NCBI GenBank assembly: GCA_009103225.1
Contig: RHPI01001259.1
Coordinates: 144,486 to 208,485, forward strand
Direction of reading: 5' to 3'
DNA length: 64,000 nucleotides
Origin: Chlorokybus atmophyticus
Taxonomy: Eukaryota > Streptophyta > Chlorokybophyceae > Chlorokybales > Chlorokybaceae
A program made the position numbers and the translations under genes. The notes beneath the pieces are model-generated. The model did no database searches. It was not told the origin of the DNA and worked only from the letters and a program-made list of their open reading frames with translations. The number at the start of each line of letters is the position of its first letter. Within the stretch, counting starts at the first letter, position 1. Of the stretch, positions 23,165 through 37,621 are shown one piece after another.

Positions 23165-24859
23165 AGTGGCTCTGCGGTGCTCTTGTGTGCTCACCAATCA
23201 TCAATCAGAGCGGCAGACTTCAATTTGTGGCTAATCTCACCGCTGGTGAGAAGCTCTTGCACAACAGATGGCATTACATCGTCTTCACATGGTCACACTT
23301 CCAAGTTTTGGAGAGTTTTCCTTTTTACATGTGCAAGTGTGAAGTGCTGTGGTTGCTGGCTCTTTTCTCCTTGTGCACAGCTAATGGACACTTTCTTACT
23401 GCAAGCTGACTTTGCAGGATGGAAGTTGTCTCTGAAGCGGGCGTGTACAGGTCAATTGATGGCGTCTTTGGCTGCAAAAAGTGTTCATGGGGTGCACAAT
23501 GTGGTGCACAACCAGCGCTTGTTGCCGCTCCTTTAGCGGGCAGCATTGCCATCTTGTAACATGCCCGGAGAACAAGTGCCATGCTTATAGCAAGTATGCA
23601 GCTGTGCAGTGGTGTCCCGTGGTTACAGTTCTTGTTATCAGTGTGTTACGAGGGCAAAATAGGCGCAACTTGCAGTTGTTAGCCGCCTTTCACGAGAGTC
23701 TTGCACTGATTGTGCAGCCAGTGTACCCAGCACAGGTGCATGATCCCGCTCTGGTGGGTAGCCAACTGCCACCCTGTATACGTATGAACATGAGTGTATA
23801 TGAATGCATTGAGTGTCATGCGTGTCTCGCGCTATGCTGCTCCACTCACCTGCGTTTTACGTCGTGTACACAGATACTGCAACTGCTGCTGATTCTAAGG
23901 GCTGTGCATGCTTAGGGTAGCAGAGTAAGAACGGAGTAGACACATAGCCTTGTGGTGGTGTTGTAAACCAATGCTATGCTGCTATGATGTGAATGGCATG
24001 TAAGCATTGCAGCAACAGAGTGCACATGTCAAGATGCCTTGTGTCAGCATGTGCGGTAGATCACCCCGGTGGTACACAGACATACCTATGCAATCTCCAC
24101 TACTCTGCATACACATTGCATGCTAATAATCAAGCATGCTAACTTTCGTACACACATCATATAAATCACACCGCACGCCCGCTGCTCTTCTCTGCCCTGC
24201 TCACGCACTTGCATTCATGTAGTGTAGAGTAGAGTGGAGCCTCCGTACAGGTGGTGGTGGTGGTGTGTGAATAAAGTGTATTGTGTGGTGGGTGTATTGC
24301 TTGTACGCTTGGCATAGAGTGCTTTATCATGGATTCCTATACCCTACGCACACCACACGGCCAAGCGTCACACCTCGTGTCGCGCCCGCTCACGCCCCAC
24401 ACGTCATGCCCACCCGTCGCGCCGCTGCGTCACCCACTTGCGACTCAGGGTATACATATACATAACAACACCCAGTGCACATGAACGGGGAGTCAACCTC
24501 TGCCCGGACACAGTGAGTATCACTGAAAACCATTTGTATCGCTATCAACGTCTATTACCAATGCACCAGCATAACGGTCAAACCAAGCCCATGACAGGCG
24601 CATAGTTGCAATCCACTAAGGCCGGGCACAGCAGCAAACACAGCAATACAACCTACCAGAGGACTGACTGTGGCCAAATGCAATTGTCAGCAGCGGCAGG
24701 CCCAAGCCTGATAGCGACAACAATGGCGGCAGCAGCACAGAGCTTGCAGTATGTTGTGTACAGTACACTCTTATTGCGATCGCATATCTTAGGCTTAACA
24801 CACGGTCTGCAATTCTATCCCTACTCCTCATGTCCATTCTTCTGAAGCACGCGTGCTGT
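23165..24859. other. Convergent region without a recognisable gene
   Basis: About 1.7 kb between the NSRP1 stop and the P4H stop. It should hold both 3' UTRs. A (GGT)n/GTGTG patch is at 24250-24270. No exon is supported. Confidence 0.45.
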
Positions 24860-27274
24860 TCATGTGGTTTGCGATACAGTATCTTTGGGGCAAGCATGAC
24901 AGCTGCGCATGCAGTTGCCTGGGCTGCCCGGAGACCCGATCATGAATCCCGGATTCTTCTCGCACTCCCCTTGCTTGGCCCAATAATGGCAGTCTTCGAC
25001 GCGGTCCCAACAGCCTGGCGGTGTTGGGGCGGGCGGTTCTCTGCAAAACACATACGCCAGATTTACTGGTTGCGATGCCATGTAGTGCGCGTAGGCTTGA
25101 TTGCACACATTACCCACACACCGCAGCACGTGCTAAGCGCATGCAATGATGTGTGTAAAGCAACAATAGGTGAGTCGGCACTTACTTATACGGATGGTCG
25201 ATGTGTATCCGCTTGCCACCGCTACTCATGCTGTACTCCCCTACATGTAACCTGTCCAAAGCAGTGCATCATGAGCGAAGCAAATAATAGCTGGGTTCCA
25301 TTATAACTGTTGGTATGTGCTTACCACTTTGTAGCCGACCACTTCTCGCCTTTTATGACAGGGCAGCTGCCGTGAAGACTGAACCTGTCCAAGTCACCTG
25401 CACGAAAGCAGACAGCACGAGTAACTCAACTATACATGCCACCAGACGTGCATATGATGAATGTACCTGTACCCGTATATGTAGACATGTATGTATTTTA
25501 TATACATACATATGCACATGCACACCACAGGAACCATTATAGCCACATGCACACCCACTTTCATGCAGATGCACGGGTATCAATATAAGTATATACACGT
25601 GCTAGGGGTAGAACGGCTACCCTGCGTTCATACAAAATCGGGCAATGTATTGTGTTCCAAACGTGCGAGTGTCATGACTCACCGCCAGGCTGCATTGTCC
25701 AGAAGAGGACCGCGTCACCGCGTCTGGGCTTGTAGGCCAGTCCCGACTTGGCGCAATTTGAATAATCGCCTTGCCTGCCTTCAGGCGCAGCAGCATTGGG
25801 AAATACCTGTGATATTAACATACAATCACACAGTCTGTCTATATCACACTTGCACTGACTGCTAAACACTCCATGACAAGATGTGACCCACACCACCACA
25901 TGCAACAGTGACCTCTTTACCGTTTCGCCGCCTTCCTCGACAGTTGTGAGATACATCAGCACGGTGGCTATGCGGTTGCCGCCGTTGCTCTCGCCGTCTT
26001 CATGGAAGAAGTAGTCGAAATGCGGGTCGTACTTCTCGCCGATGTTGTAGTCAAGGATCTGAATGCCCTCGCCATTCACCATGGGAAGCAACGTCCACAT
26101 TGCAATGCTGTCAACCGACAAACATGTTACCAACAGTAGGCGTGTTGACACGTGTGCATGCGTGTAAGCGCATGCAGGCACGCGTGCGCGCGTGGGTGCC
26201 TGGGTGTGCAAGTATGTGCACGTGTGTACGCAATCGCATACGCATGCTTGTTTGCATGTGCGTGTGTGCACGCGTGCTTGTGTGCAGGTTCACGTGGGTA
26301 CATGTGTGCATGTATGCAGTCATGTCAATGAAGGCAGTGATAGAGCCTCACCGTTCTTCTATGCCTTTTACCACCTTGTCTTGGCCTCGTGATAGAAACG
26401 TGCCTTTGCTCGTGCGGATTTCACTCTCTTTGCTCTGTCCATTCTCACCAACCACACCTGACCTGACAACAGTTTCAACCAGAGACTCAGTAATCAGGTA
26501 GCTCTCATCATACAATAGATGTTGGTAACAACAAACAGCACCCAGCAACCCTCACCTGTACAGCTGGCTTTTGGATATCTGAATCATGTGATCACACTCG
26601 TCATCTGAAAGAAAGTTGTGGTAGACACTCAGCCTTGGCGTCCAAGACAGCATCTACGCGCACAATGACAAGCATGGTGAGCACGTGTGTTGAAGCAACG
26701 GCTTGGCATGGGCAAGATACTGCTGACAACAAACATGCAGCTGGCTGCATATATGTGCAGAGACAAGTAAGTGCGCGTGCAGACATAGCACGCGCGCGTG
26801 TGTGTACGTGAGTATTTTGAGCTCATACCAGCTGACACTGCGGAAGATGAACATCACCGTTCACTGTGCGCCAAGCGATGGCTTTTTCACCCAACTCATG
26901 GGTTCTCCGTTGCAGAGACCAATGTTCTCTACTAAACATGTCCAGACTAACACATACACCCAAAGCACACGCATGCATACATTCACAGATGTCGTTGTCA
27001 CCTCAACGTTGGTCGGGTCGTAAGCATTCGCGGGCAGCTTGCTTTGCGTATGGCCGGATTGTGGCACCACATTGCTATCATCCTCGCCATCGGGAGCGAC
27101 ATGGCTCTCGCCCATCCATCCGATAAGCTCTGGCTCGCGCGCAGCCACATGTGCGATGGTTGAACACAACAGGAATACCAAGAAAGTGAAGTGCCGGAGG
27201 AGAGATAGCCGAGCCAATAGCGGTGATGGTTGTTGTTGTTGTTGGTGATGATGATGATGGCCGATCATCTGCAC
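24860..27274 (-). CDS. Prolyl 4-hydroxylase alpha-like with C-terminal ShKT-type domain
   Basis: Exons: 27274-27002, 26653-26556, 26462-26352, 26107-25921, 25806-25683, 25397-25325, about 25230-25186 and 25040-24860; about 363 residues. The N-terminus is a signal peptide/anchor (LLRHFTFLVFLLCSTIAHVA). The catalytic 2-oxoglutarate/Fe(II) domain begins LSWTPRLSVYHNFLSDDECD, contains TFLSRGQDKVVKGIEER, the first iron ligands in HFDYFF, the FPNA and GDAVLFW blocks, and the second His and 2-oxoglutarate Lys in FSLHGSCPVIKGEKW. The C-terminal exon encodes six Cys in ShKT order (EDCHYWAKQGEC, NCMRSCHAC), an arrangement known in plant and algal P4Hs. It hydroxylates prolines of secreted glycoproteins in the ER/Golgi. 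The border of the small seventh exon is uncertain: canonical acceptors keep the phase but replace the usual Trp of the KW(I/V) motif. Confidence 0.92.
26150..26315. repeat. Alternating purine-pyrimidine tract in a P4H intron
   Basis: A GTGCGTGT/CATGCGTG-type stretch fills much of the intron between the P4H exons at 26352 and 26107. It has no fixed unit but keeps strict purine-pyrimidine alternation over long parts. Confidence 0.7.
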
Positions 27275-28310
27275 ATTCTGGATAAGCTGAAGCTGCAGTC
27301 AACCAACACACACATGCACATGCGCGCGCATGTGTGCGCATGTGCATCATTTGCAGTCAGTCATTGTGCGTCTCAGATTGTTCAATGGAGGGAAGAAAAC
27401 CTCTCTGTCAAGAAGTGCAAAAGCTCTTGCATACCACAACTTCTCACCCAGTTTTCTGCGTGCATTGGAAGAAAAGAGAACTTTGTGTGCAGCACTCGCG
27501 CAGTGTGGAACAGGTTACGTTCGCAATAACAAAGTAGACAAATGCGTTGCTTCTGCTTGCAACAAAATGCTGATAACTGTAGACACAAGCTGTACGGAAC
27601 TGTGCACCAGTTTGCTGATAATCGACACAAGATATTATTACAACTTACTAATGTATGGTTTCTTCTTCGCTTAGCAAATGCTGCGCTGACTGCTGGTTGA
27701 TTCATATTGAGAAGTAGAGAAAATTGAGCAAGTGCAGCTTTTCAACGCTGGCGCAAGCATGCTTGGACCGATTGCCAAGCTTTATTCCACTTGGCAAGCT
27801 TCCTTCCAAGCTTGGAAACACGCTATCTCAAAGCAACAATCAATGAATCCATACCACAACTTGCTTGAACCAGTACCCGCCATGACTAAGTGCAAGCAGA
27901 GGTAAGTCTTGCCTGTGATGGGCCTCGTTCCGCCCCAGTTGATTACTGTTACCGCACCCACCGCCACAGCAGTCGCCTCTGCGGGATCAACTCGTCCAAA
28001 TCCTCCCTTGAGCTTGAGCAACCTCACTAGCAGCCCGGTATTGCAGCTACACCGACAACCACGCCGACAATGCCAACAATGACGACAGTGACCACAGCGA
28101 TGAGCTCACAGCGTCATTAGGGCTTACTGCATTACGCAGTAGCATTGATTGAGCTGTTCAAAGCCGTAACCCAGATACGATGCTCTCCAGGGCCTTGGCG
28201 TGTTTGGGTTACTGTGGCAGTTACTCCGCGAAGGTTGTCCTGCTCAGCGACGTTGTCGGCGGCGGAGGCGGCGTGGTTGTCGGCGTCGCCGTGGTCGGTA
28301 TTTGGAAGTC
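27275..28310. promoter_or_regulatory. Divergent intergenic region between P4H and DAD1
   Basis: About 1.0 kb separates the two starts. (TTG)n/(GAT)n words at 27232-27258 lie at the P4H start. A minus-strand frame at 27782-28027 is open but unsupported. Confidence 0.4.
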
Positions 28311-29563
<1,253 letters not shown>

Positions 29564-30300
29564 ACGGGTTGTGTACAGTTGGATATCTGTGAACTTGTTT
29601 GGCAGCAGCTATATGTATAATGTGAGGTTGGGCATGCTTGGGGTAAGGTGAGTTGCCGCAAGTTTTTTCGTGCTGTTGTCGGCTGCTTTCGTGGCAAGCA
29701 TTATTGCACTACAAAGTTAACTTAAGTCATAAACATGGTCCGAGAACGAGCCTCAACCATACCAGTCTGCTGAGAGCTGATTGTTTCTGCTAGTAATATA
29801 GAGTCTGCAGCTTTCTGGTGATACCTGGATAAATGGGAACTAGCAGTTGGGGTGTGCTTGCACGCAGCGTTGTTGGGTAGCGTGGCTGTGGAAAGAAGTG
29901 TGCACTTTGAGGCTTTGCACAGCCTCCCTGCAATATTTCATGGATATGACCCACCCCTGCACCAGCTGATTGACAGCAGCCAAGCCCTTGCAACAACAGG
30001 GCGCACTGATGATTATGTCTGCACAAAGGAGCCTTCAAGCAATAAATAGCCTGAAGCATCTGCTTTGCTACCTGCAGCCTCACAAAGGGACCCACGCAAT
30101 GTTGCTATTCAGGGCTGCATCCGCTCCATACGTATTCTGTTCGGTGCCAATGGCAATCACGTCACAGCTACCGATGCAAGTGCAGCCACCCTCCTACACT
30201 TGCTGATGGTTATCTAGCAGCGATCTGCTGGTGTTCTTTGTTACTGCTGATATAGCTATCCTACGCTGCTCTCCTCTCTAACAGTGTGCCTAAGCCTCCT
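29564..30300. other. Convergent 3' region without a gene
   Basis: Lies between the DAD1 stop and the LRRC9 stop. Only short unsupported frames occur. Confidence 0.5.
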
Positions 30301-33300
30301 TCACAATGAGTTCTGCCGCGAGTAGTACCCCTTCAGCAGACTATGCACCCTTCCCTTGGCCGCCGACATGGACAGCGTGGACTGAAGCACCGACGACGAC
30401 GGCGCTTTCCCGCTTCCCGTCTGGTTGATGCCTTCCAAACCCAAACCCAACATGCCGGCCACTCGCATCGCACCGTAGTCGCGCGGCTTCCCCGTGCCTA
30501 TTGAATCAGACGCCTGCACACAATCAATCAGACACAATAAGTTTGAACTGACATACTGTATAGTGCTGTAGAGTAACAGAAGGTATTTTGTTGGTCAATG
30601 CGCGCGCACGCGCGAATGTGTGTGCATGTGCATGTGCGTGCGCGTGCGCGTGCATGTGTCACCTGTGTAATCTGGGAGATGAACATCCCAAAGGACTGTA
30701 GGCTTGGCGGTGCAACCGGAGAGTTGAGGCTTGAGTTGGAGTTGGAGTTTGTTTGAGTCTGAGAGAGGGGGCTCGCACTTGCGAGGGAGTCGAACGTCAT
30801 CGATTGGAGCTTTATTGGCACCTTCCCAGCCACTATCATCGCCGCAGGCGTGGGGTTGACGTCGCGCACCACGCTGTCACTGGCAAACAGCTGCCCAACC
30901 TGGAAGATGTCAATGAAGTCAGTAATCAAGTGTGCCTTTGAGCATGCACACAGACGCGCACACACACACGCACACGCACACGCATACATGCACGTGCACA
31001 CACCTGGTCCCTCTCGTCTATTGTGACCTCCCTTCCATCCAAAATTCGCAAAGCAGGACACCGCTTCACAATCATCGGCCTGCACACCTGAGCAAAGCAC
31101 ACAATCAACCACAAGCACAACTACACACTCGCACACACTAACACTCACTGATAACCTCCTACCTGTTTTCGTGCGATGGGGTTGTTGGCAAAATTGAGTT
31201 CCAGCAGCTCCGTGCACGCGGCGAGGTGGTCCAGCTCGACCACGTCGGCGATGCGGTTGCCCCCGAGGTGCAGCGACCGCAGACGGGGGGCACCGACGCC
31301 GATGTGGGCCAGCGTCCGCATGCCATTATCTTCCAACCTGTGGCATGGATTTTGGTTGAGTATCCACACAGTCCAACTCACACACACACACGCGCGCGCG
31401 CGCGTGTGAGTACACGCACCCACGCAGACGCTCACACATACGCACGCGGGCCCGCATGCGCATATGCACACACACGCGCACGCACGCACGCAGGCACGCA
31501 CATCCAGCATCATCCACACACAGTCCACCGCAACACACACAGCTTCCCAACCCCACCTCAGTTCCCTCAGATTCCCCAATCCCCTCATCGACCCCGCCTC
31601 CATCCCCCTGACGCAGTTCCTGTCCAGCACCAGCTCCTGCAGCATGCTCAGGGAGTCCAGCCCCTCGACGCGCGAGATGCCGTTGTCCTGCAGGAACAGG
31701 GAACGGAGGTGGCGGAAACAGGAGAGGTGGAGGGAGGGGAGGGAGGTGATCTGGTTGCTGCCAAGCTGGAGGACCTGGAGGAAGGGAAGAGTGGGGACAG
31801 GCATTGGCGGAGTCAGATGTGTATGTGTGCGCGTGCGTGTGTGAGCCAAGCGCGTGTGAGTGTAACCGTGCGTGCGTGCGTGCGTGCGTACGTACACACA
31901 CAGACATGCATGTGTGCGCGCACGTGTGTGTGTGCACGCGTGTTATGAGTTGAGCCCGATGTTCTTGCAACAGTATAGTTGTTCAGTCACTACATCAGTT
32001 GCATACCTGCAACGGGTGATTGTCGTCTGCGGGTTCAAAAAGGGGATAGTTTTCCAGGCGGTTTGCGTTGAGCCGCAGAACAGCCAAGCTGGTGAGGTGG
32101 CGGAGCTCCTGGACGTCCGTGAGCATGTTGTTGTCCAGGTTGAGCGCAGTAAGCGTCGCAAAGTCCTGGGATTGCTCAGCAAGCTCAGTACCGCATTGTT
32201 TCTGCAACAAAGCAAAGGAAAGCGCGCACGCACATGCACGCATATGCACCAAGCATGAGCACAAACACGCTCACATTCATGGGCACGCACACGCACACGC
32301 GCACACATGCGCACGCGCCCGGACACGCACACGCACATACACCTCCGCCCTACCTGCAGCGCAAACACCGTTCCTATATCTCGTATCTTCTGTCCCGACA
32401 GGTCCAGCTCCCTCAAGTGTTCAAAGAACCGATGCCCAACATGCTCCTCCAGAAAATCCGTAGTCAGCCGCCCCGCGTACTTGCTCTTGGCGGCCGACTG
32501 CTCCGCGGCCTCGATGCCCACGCCGTCCAACACCTTGTGGTTGGGAGGTGTGAGTGTGTGTTTGCGAGGTGTTAGGCATGGTCAGAGAGCTGATGAGTAC
32601 CTTGAGCTTGTTCTTCAGGTTGTAGACGACGTAGAGGCGGTAATCCTCGGACTTGCAGAGAGGGTTGCCGGCGAGGTCGAGGATGATGAGCTTGGGGAGC
32701 TCCTTCAGCTGGAGGACCTCACGTATACCGGGCACCTTGGTACATGATAGACTTGAGTTAGCTATAATGTGGTAAAGTGCGTGCGCGTGCGCGTGCGCAT
32801 GCGGGTGTGCGCGCGTGAGTGTGTGTGTCTGCCCGTGAATGTGAGACACAGAACAAGCAGTTTCCTCCTCCCCCACCTTGTTATTCCCCAAGTACAGTTC
32901 CATCAGTCCCGTGAGTCCCCCCATCCCCGCCAGGCTGGCGATCTCGTTGTCCTCCGCCGACAGCAGCGTCAGGTGGCGGAGGTGATCTAGGCGCTCGAAA
33001 CGACAGAGGCGGTTGCGGCCGAGCTCAAGGGTGCGGAGGGAAGAGGGGAGGGCGTCGAGCTGTGGACAATTTGTTGATTGATAAGGAGTCGGTTCCACTA
33101 CTACTCTGCCTATCAGTTGTTTGGTGTTGCTAAGGTAAGGTCATACTAGCAGCAGCATGCACACCTGCAGGATGCGGTTGCCTGTCAAGATCAGCTCCTC
33201 CAGCTTGTTTAGGGACTCCAGGCCTGCACACATGAGGTTACGCGCAAATAGCAAGGTATCCATTCTTGTGCGTGCGAGCGCGCGTATGTGTGCGTGTGTA

Positions 33301-36300
33301 TGTGCGCGTGCTCAGAATAGAGTCCTGACTAGATGTCCTCACCTTCAATGCGGCCGATCTCATTGTCAGCAAGGCTCAGCCTTAGGAGGTTCGGCAGTCC
33401 ATCCAGGTTCTGGATGCGGCGCAGCTTGAGGTGCTCGAGGCTGAGGTCTTCAGCGCGCTCGCGCCAGCTGCTGTTGTTATTACTATTACTCGCTTGACTA
33501 GAAGCAGAGGCGGCAGCAGCAGCCTCCTCACGGTACGCCCACGTGTTGGTCTGCCTGGTCCTAGCATGCTCCTGCAACAACTGCGCACACAGTACACCGC
33601 GTTAACACCCACACACACCCGCACCCACACACGCACACACGCGCGCGCACATCTTACATGCTTATTTAGATGCACAGGCACACGCACACACACACACACA
33701 CACACACATCTCTCTCACCTTGTCAGTTATCTGTGCCGTGTGAGCGCCTTCAGTTCGGTCCTCCTGCGACACGCTCTGTCCGTCGAGCGCCGTCAGTCGC
33801 GGGAGGCGCCGCGCCACGAAGGAGCGGTAGCCCGGCGCGTCGCAGAGGGCGTTGCCGTGGAGGGAGAGGGCGGTCAATTGGGGAACGTGCTTGTGGAGAA
33901 CCTGCGCAAGAGAGGCAACGGATTGTGTGATTGTGTATGTGCGCGGGCGCTTGCAAGGACAACCACATACATGCAATACTACGCACACGCACAACCACGC
34001 GCGTGCACGCGCCCATGTGTGTGTGCGTGGGTGTGTCTGTTGCGAGCAAGTTAGACACCTGCCCACTTGATGAAAACCACTGCATAGTGACCCCATGTTC
34101 ACCTGTATGTCCTCAATTCTGGTCAACAAGTTGTTGTTCAGCTCGAGTTGTCTCAGCGCCGTCTGTCCTCTCAGTCCCTCGATGCGCCGTATCACATTGA
34201 AGCTTAGATCCAGCTTCTCCAGCTCGCGTAGTTCACTCAGTCCCTCTACCTTCTGTATCTCATTGAAGCTTAGCACCAGGTGCCTCAGATTAGACAAGCA
34301 CGCCAGCCCCTCAATGCAACGAATGCCGCTGCCATGCAAGTTGAGGTACATCACGTTGGCGAAGACGGGCGTCCTGCTGCAGGCGAGTATCAACTCGCTC
34401 GTGATGGTTCCTGTACTTGTCTTTGACGTGCCGCGCGATGATGAGAGAATAGGTGGCATGTTGACGGTTTTTATCACCGACTCGTCAGGTTGTGGAGAAA
34501 GGTTGTTGCTGTGCTCTCCTGTTTGTTGCAAGAAAGCCGCAAGGGGACGCAGTATGGGTCTCATCTCTGGATCGATGATGTCTGTTGTGTGCGTGTCGGG
34601 ACTCAATGCAGGAGTGTTCAGAGTGTTGTAAGCATCAGCGCCAGCGTTGTCGTGCGAGTGAGACAGATCGTACTCAAACTCCACCAAGTACTCGGGCAGC
34701 ACGAGGAACGGCTGGAACACGAACCACGTGCGTTGCTTCGGGTCGCTCGACTTCGGCCTGAACACCGAGTCCACGGCCGTGCCATAGGCTTCTGGCATCA
34801 CGTCCTTGCGCTCCACAACCTGCGTGTCAAAGACATAAGCCATTGCACACGACAGCATCACACGAGCACACACACACGCACCGAGAGCATAGGTGTGGCA
34901 TCTTGAGGTAGCCTTGCTGAAGGTGTTGAGCGACGTGCTGGCGTGTTGTTGATCTGGCCGGAGCGTAGTTCTTGCGTGGACTTGCCGAGGAAGACCTTCG
35001 TGACAAGTAGCTGCCCAAACTGCAGCCGCTTGGAAGAACAACCATCAGCATCCCCACGTAAGCACGCTTGCACACGCTGCTGATCCGCACAACTAACACT
35101 ATTGTGTAGTACAACAGCTGGCGTGAGGCCATAGAAGCCTTCTTCAGCCACGCGCATGAGTTCACCCGCGCCATCATCACCATAGAACAAGTACTCGAGG
35201 TTGCGCTTATATGTTGGGTCAGCTACATCAACAAGGTGTTCGAGGCACTCCTCGAAGCGGCCGCGTAAGAACCTATTGTGGACGCGCGTGACACGGGTAA
35301 CTCTACTCAACCCAACCACACCCGTGCCGGCATAGTCTCCGCCGAAGAAGCGTGACTTCACCAAGTCAACGCACGACGTGTACCAAAGGTCCGAAGGCTT
35401 CCCGTCCTCCAGACGTATGTTGCCGCCCGTATCCAACTCAACTAACAACCTCCTCACGTGTCCATCACACAACTCGTGCACGCGAGCACGGCTATCCTCA
35501 AACCGCCTCACAAGCAACTCCATCTCATCCTTCTTACGCTGCGTGCCTTCCAACAAAGCTTCCCTCTTCACCCTCACCTGTGATACAAACAACTCATCGC
35601 CGTTGTTGTTACACCCGTCTTCTAGCTCGCGGTCTAAGTCCTTCAGATGGCGTATGAGCAGGTTGAGCGCCACGCTGGCTTGGCTAATCTTGGCCTGGTT
35701 TGCCTCATGTGCACGACGCAACGCGTACGACGTGTTGCGTTGAAGAGTCTTGATGCGCATGTTGTAGTACATGCGCTTCTTCATATATGTCGCCTGTTGC
35801 AATGAAGCCAAGCACATAAGCATAGTGACACAATGTGTTGGATATGGGTTAACAAAAATGAATGTCTCACCTGTGCGAGTTGTTTGATGTCTTCAGTGAG
35901 GACGAGTGTGTCGAGCGAGTGTAGTTGTGCCAGATGGAAGACCACATACGTCTGATAATTGCACAGCAGAGACAGTGGATTGTCTCCCCAATGCGGGTCA
36001 GAGAAGCATAAATCCACAAGCTTCGGTAGCTTCGCGAGGTTGCATATGTCTTTGAACTGCCCGATGCAGTTGTGTGCCAGGTTGAGTGTGGTTATCTCCA
36101 TGTTGTATTTGAGTCCATCCCCGATGCGCGCGATGCGGTTACGCACAAGATTCAAGTCTTTGAGTTTGGTGAGAGTCTCCAACCCTTCCAACACCTCAAT
36201 CTGGTTGTTGCCAAGCCAGAGCTGCTCCAGACTCTTGAGGTGGTTGAGGTTCTCAATGCGCTTGATACGGTTGGAGTAGAGAAACAGACGCCGAAGCTGC

Positions 36301-37621
36301 GTGCAGCGGTCGAGGTTCTCAATACGCTCGAGGCAGCATTCAGTGATCCACAACGCCGTAAGGTTAACCGAAGCCTGGGAATTTTTACACAATCAGTGCA
36401 TGTATGCGTGCATGTGCTTCATCAGCACACGCATGTGAGTGCGCGCACACGCACACATGCACACGCACGCACAGGCGCACGCAGGCACACACAACTGTGC
36501 GTGTGCGCACACACATACACACACGCCTACATGCACACACGCATGCACACGCACACACATGCACGCACACGCACACGCACACACACACGCACAAGCACAC
36601 GCACACGCACACGCACGATGATGACAAAGCACAAAGCAGCATCAATCGTACCTGTAGTCCTTCAATGCTGGAGACGTTCTGCTGCGTGATGGTGAGGGTG
36701 GTGAGGGCGGGGAAGCAGTGGAGGGCTCGCATGCGCGGGTAGTTGAACATAAAGAACTCCAGCTTCGTGACAGCCTCGGGACGCTGAAGCAGACGCTCCT
36801 CCGCCAAGCCATGGCACTCGCACACCTCTTGAAGCACTGAGGAAGTATGTCAATTAGCGCACGAACGACCAGAGCGTGCAACTGGACCATGTAACAACAT
36901 TGGTAAGAGTGGGCGTATAACGTGTCGTAGACCATCAATCTGCTGCATATGTGGCGAAAACGCTACCTTCTCTGAGCACACATGTAGCGTTATGCATTGC
37001 ATGAGCACAGATTTGTGCACTCGCACGCATCTGCGCGCATGCATTACAACGTGCAGGCTCCGTACTATGTACGCACACCAGTACGGAGGCGCCTGTGCAC
37101 ACATCGCAAGCGCACACACACCAACACACGCTCATGCCCCTGCATACATTGGTAACTGGTTGCGCACTGGCATACATGTGCACGCAAGATTAGGTGGGTG
37201 CCTGCTTACTTGCGCATGTGTACGCACCATTCGACGGCAGAAAGCAATACATATAAGCACATACGTGCTGTCATGTTAGCACCCTTACTACGCGAGTATG
37301 CATGATGAGACGTGTCCTGCCACAGTGCTGCACGCGCTCGCCTGCAGCTAGCGTACATACATTTGCAAGAGACGTAATTGCTGGATCTCAAGCTAACACG
37401 CACATCTTCGCCAACGTAGCTCACAGTCCTTTACATGATGGCAGCTTTATTGAAGTACAACCACTGTGTTCACTACGGTTGAACTGGTAGGCAATAAGCA
37501 TCTTGTTGCTGCTGGGTGGCTTATGACCCATTCCTTCGTGTTTTAGATCAAGGAAGAACTCACCGGCATACTCCTGTGGTGATAAGGACCGCAGCTGCTC
37601 ATGCCGCCGATCAGAGGACAT
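30301..37621 (-). CDS. LRRC9: LRRC9 orthologue, large leucine-rich-repeat protein
   Basis: Seventeen exons: 37621-37564, 36836-36652, 36374-35871, 35793-34882, 34819-34103, 33901-33719, 33580-33343, 33223-33165, 33059-32877, 32735-32601, 32533-32354, 32201-32007, 31774-31557, 31337-31163, 31087-31004, 30899-30663 and 30513-30301. All phases close; about 1,490 residues, close to the animal protein. Hallmarks: [14 protein letters not shown] and [13 protein letters not shown] near the N-terminus; an SDS22-like LRR block ([28 protein letters not shown]); the junction [20 protein letters not shown]; and the strongly conserved [15 protein letters not shown] that opens a coiled-coil region. Three further LRR blocks follow, ending in a low-complexity tail. 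The family is linked to motile cilia by its species distribution; its molecular role is not established. Several introns are filled with CA/CG-rich alternating tracts. Confidence 0.96.
31376..31505. repeat. CA/CG alternating tract in an LRRC9 intron
   Basis: ACACACACACGCGCGCGCGCG at 31376-31404 is followed by ACGC/ACACAC-rich sequence. It is a strong candidate for Z-form DNA. It fills most of the intron between exons 13 and 14. Confidence 0.85.
36424..36617. repeat. (CACACG)n-type tract in an LRRC9 intron
   Basis: Nearly 200 bp of CACACG/CATGCACA/GCACAC words fill the intron between exons 2 and 3. Confidence 0.9.
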
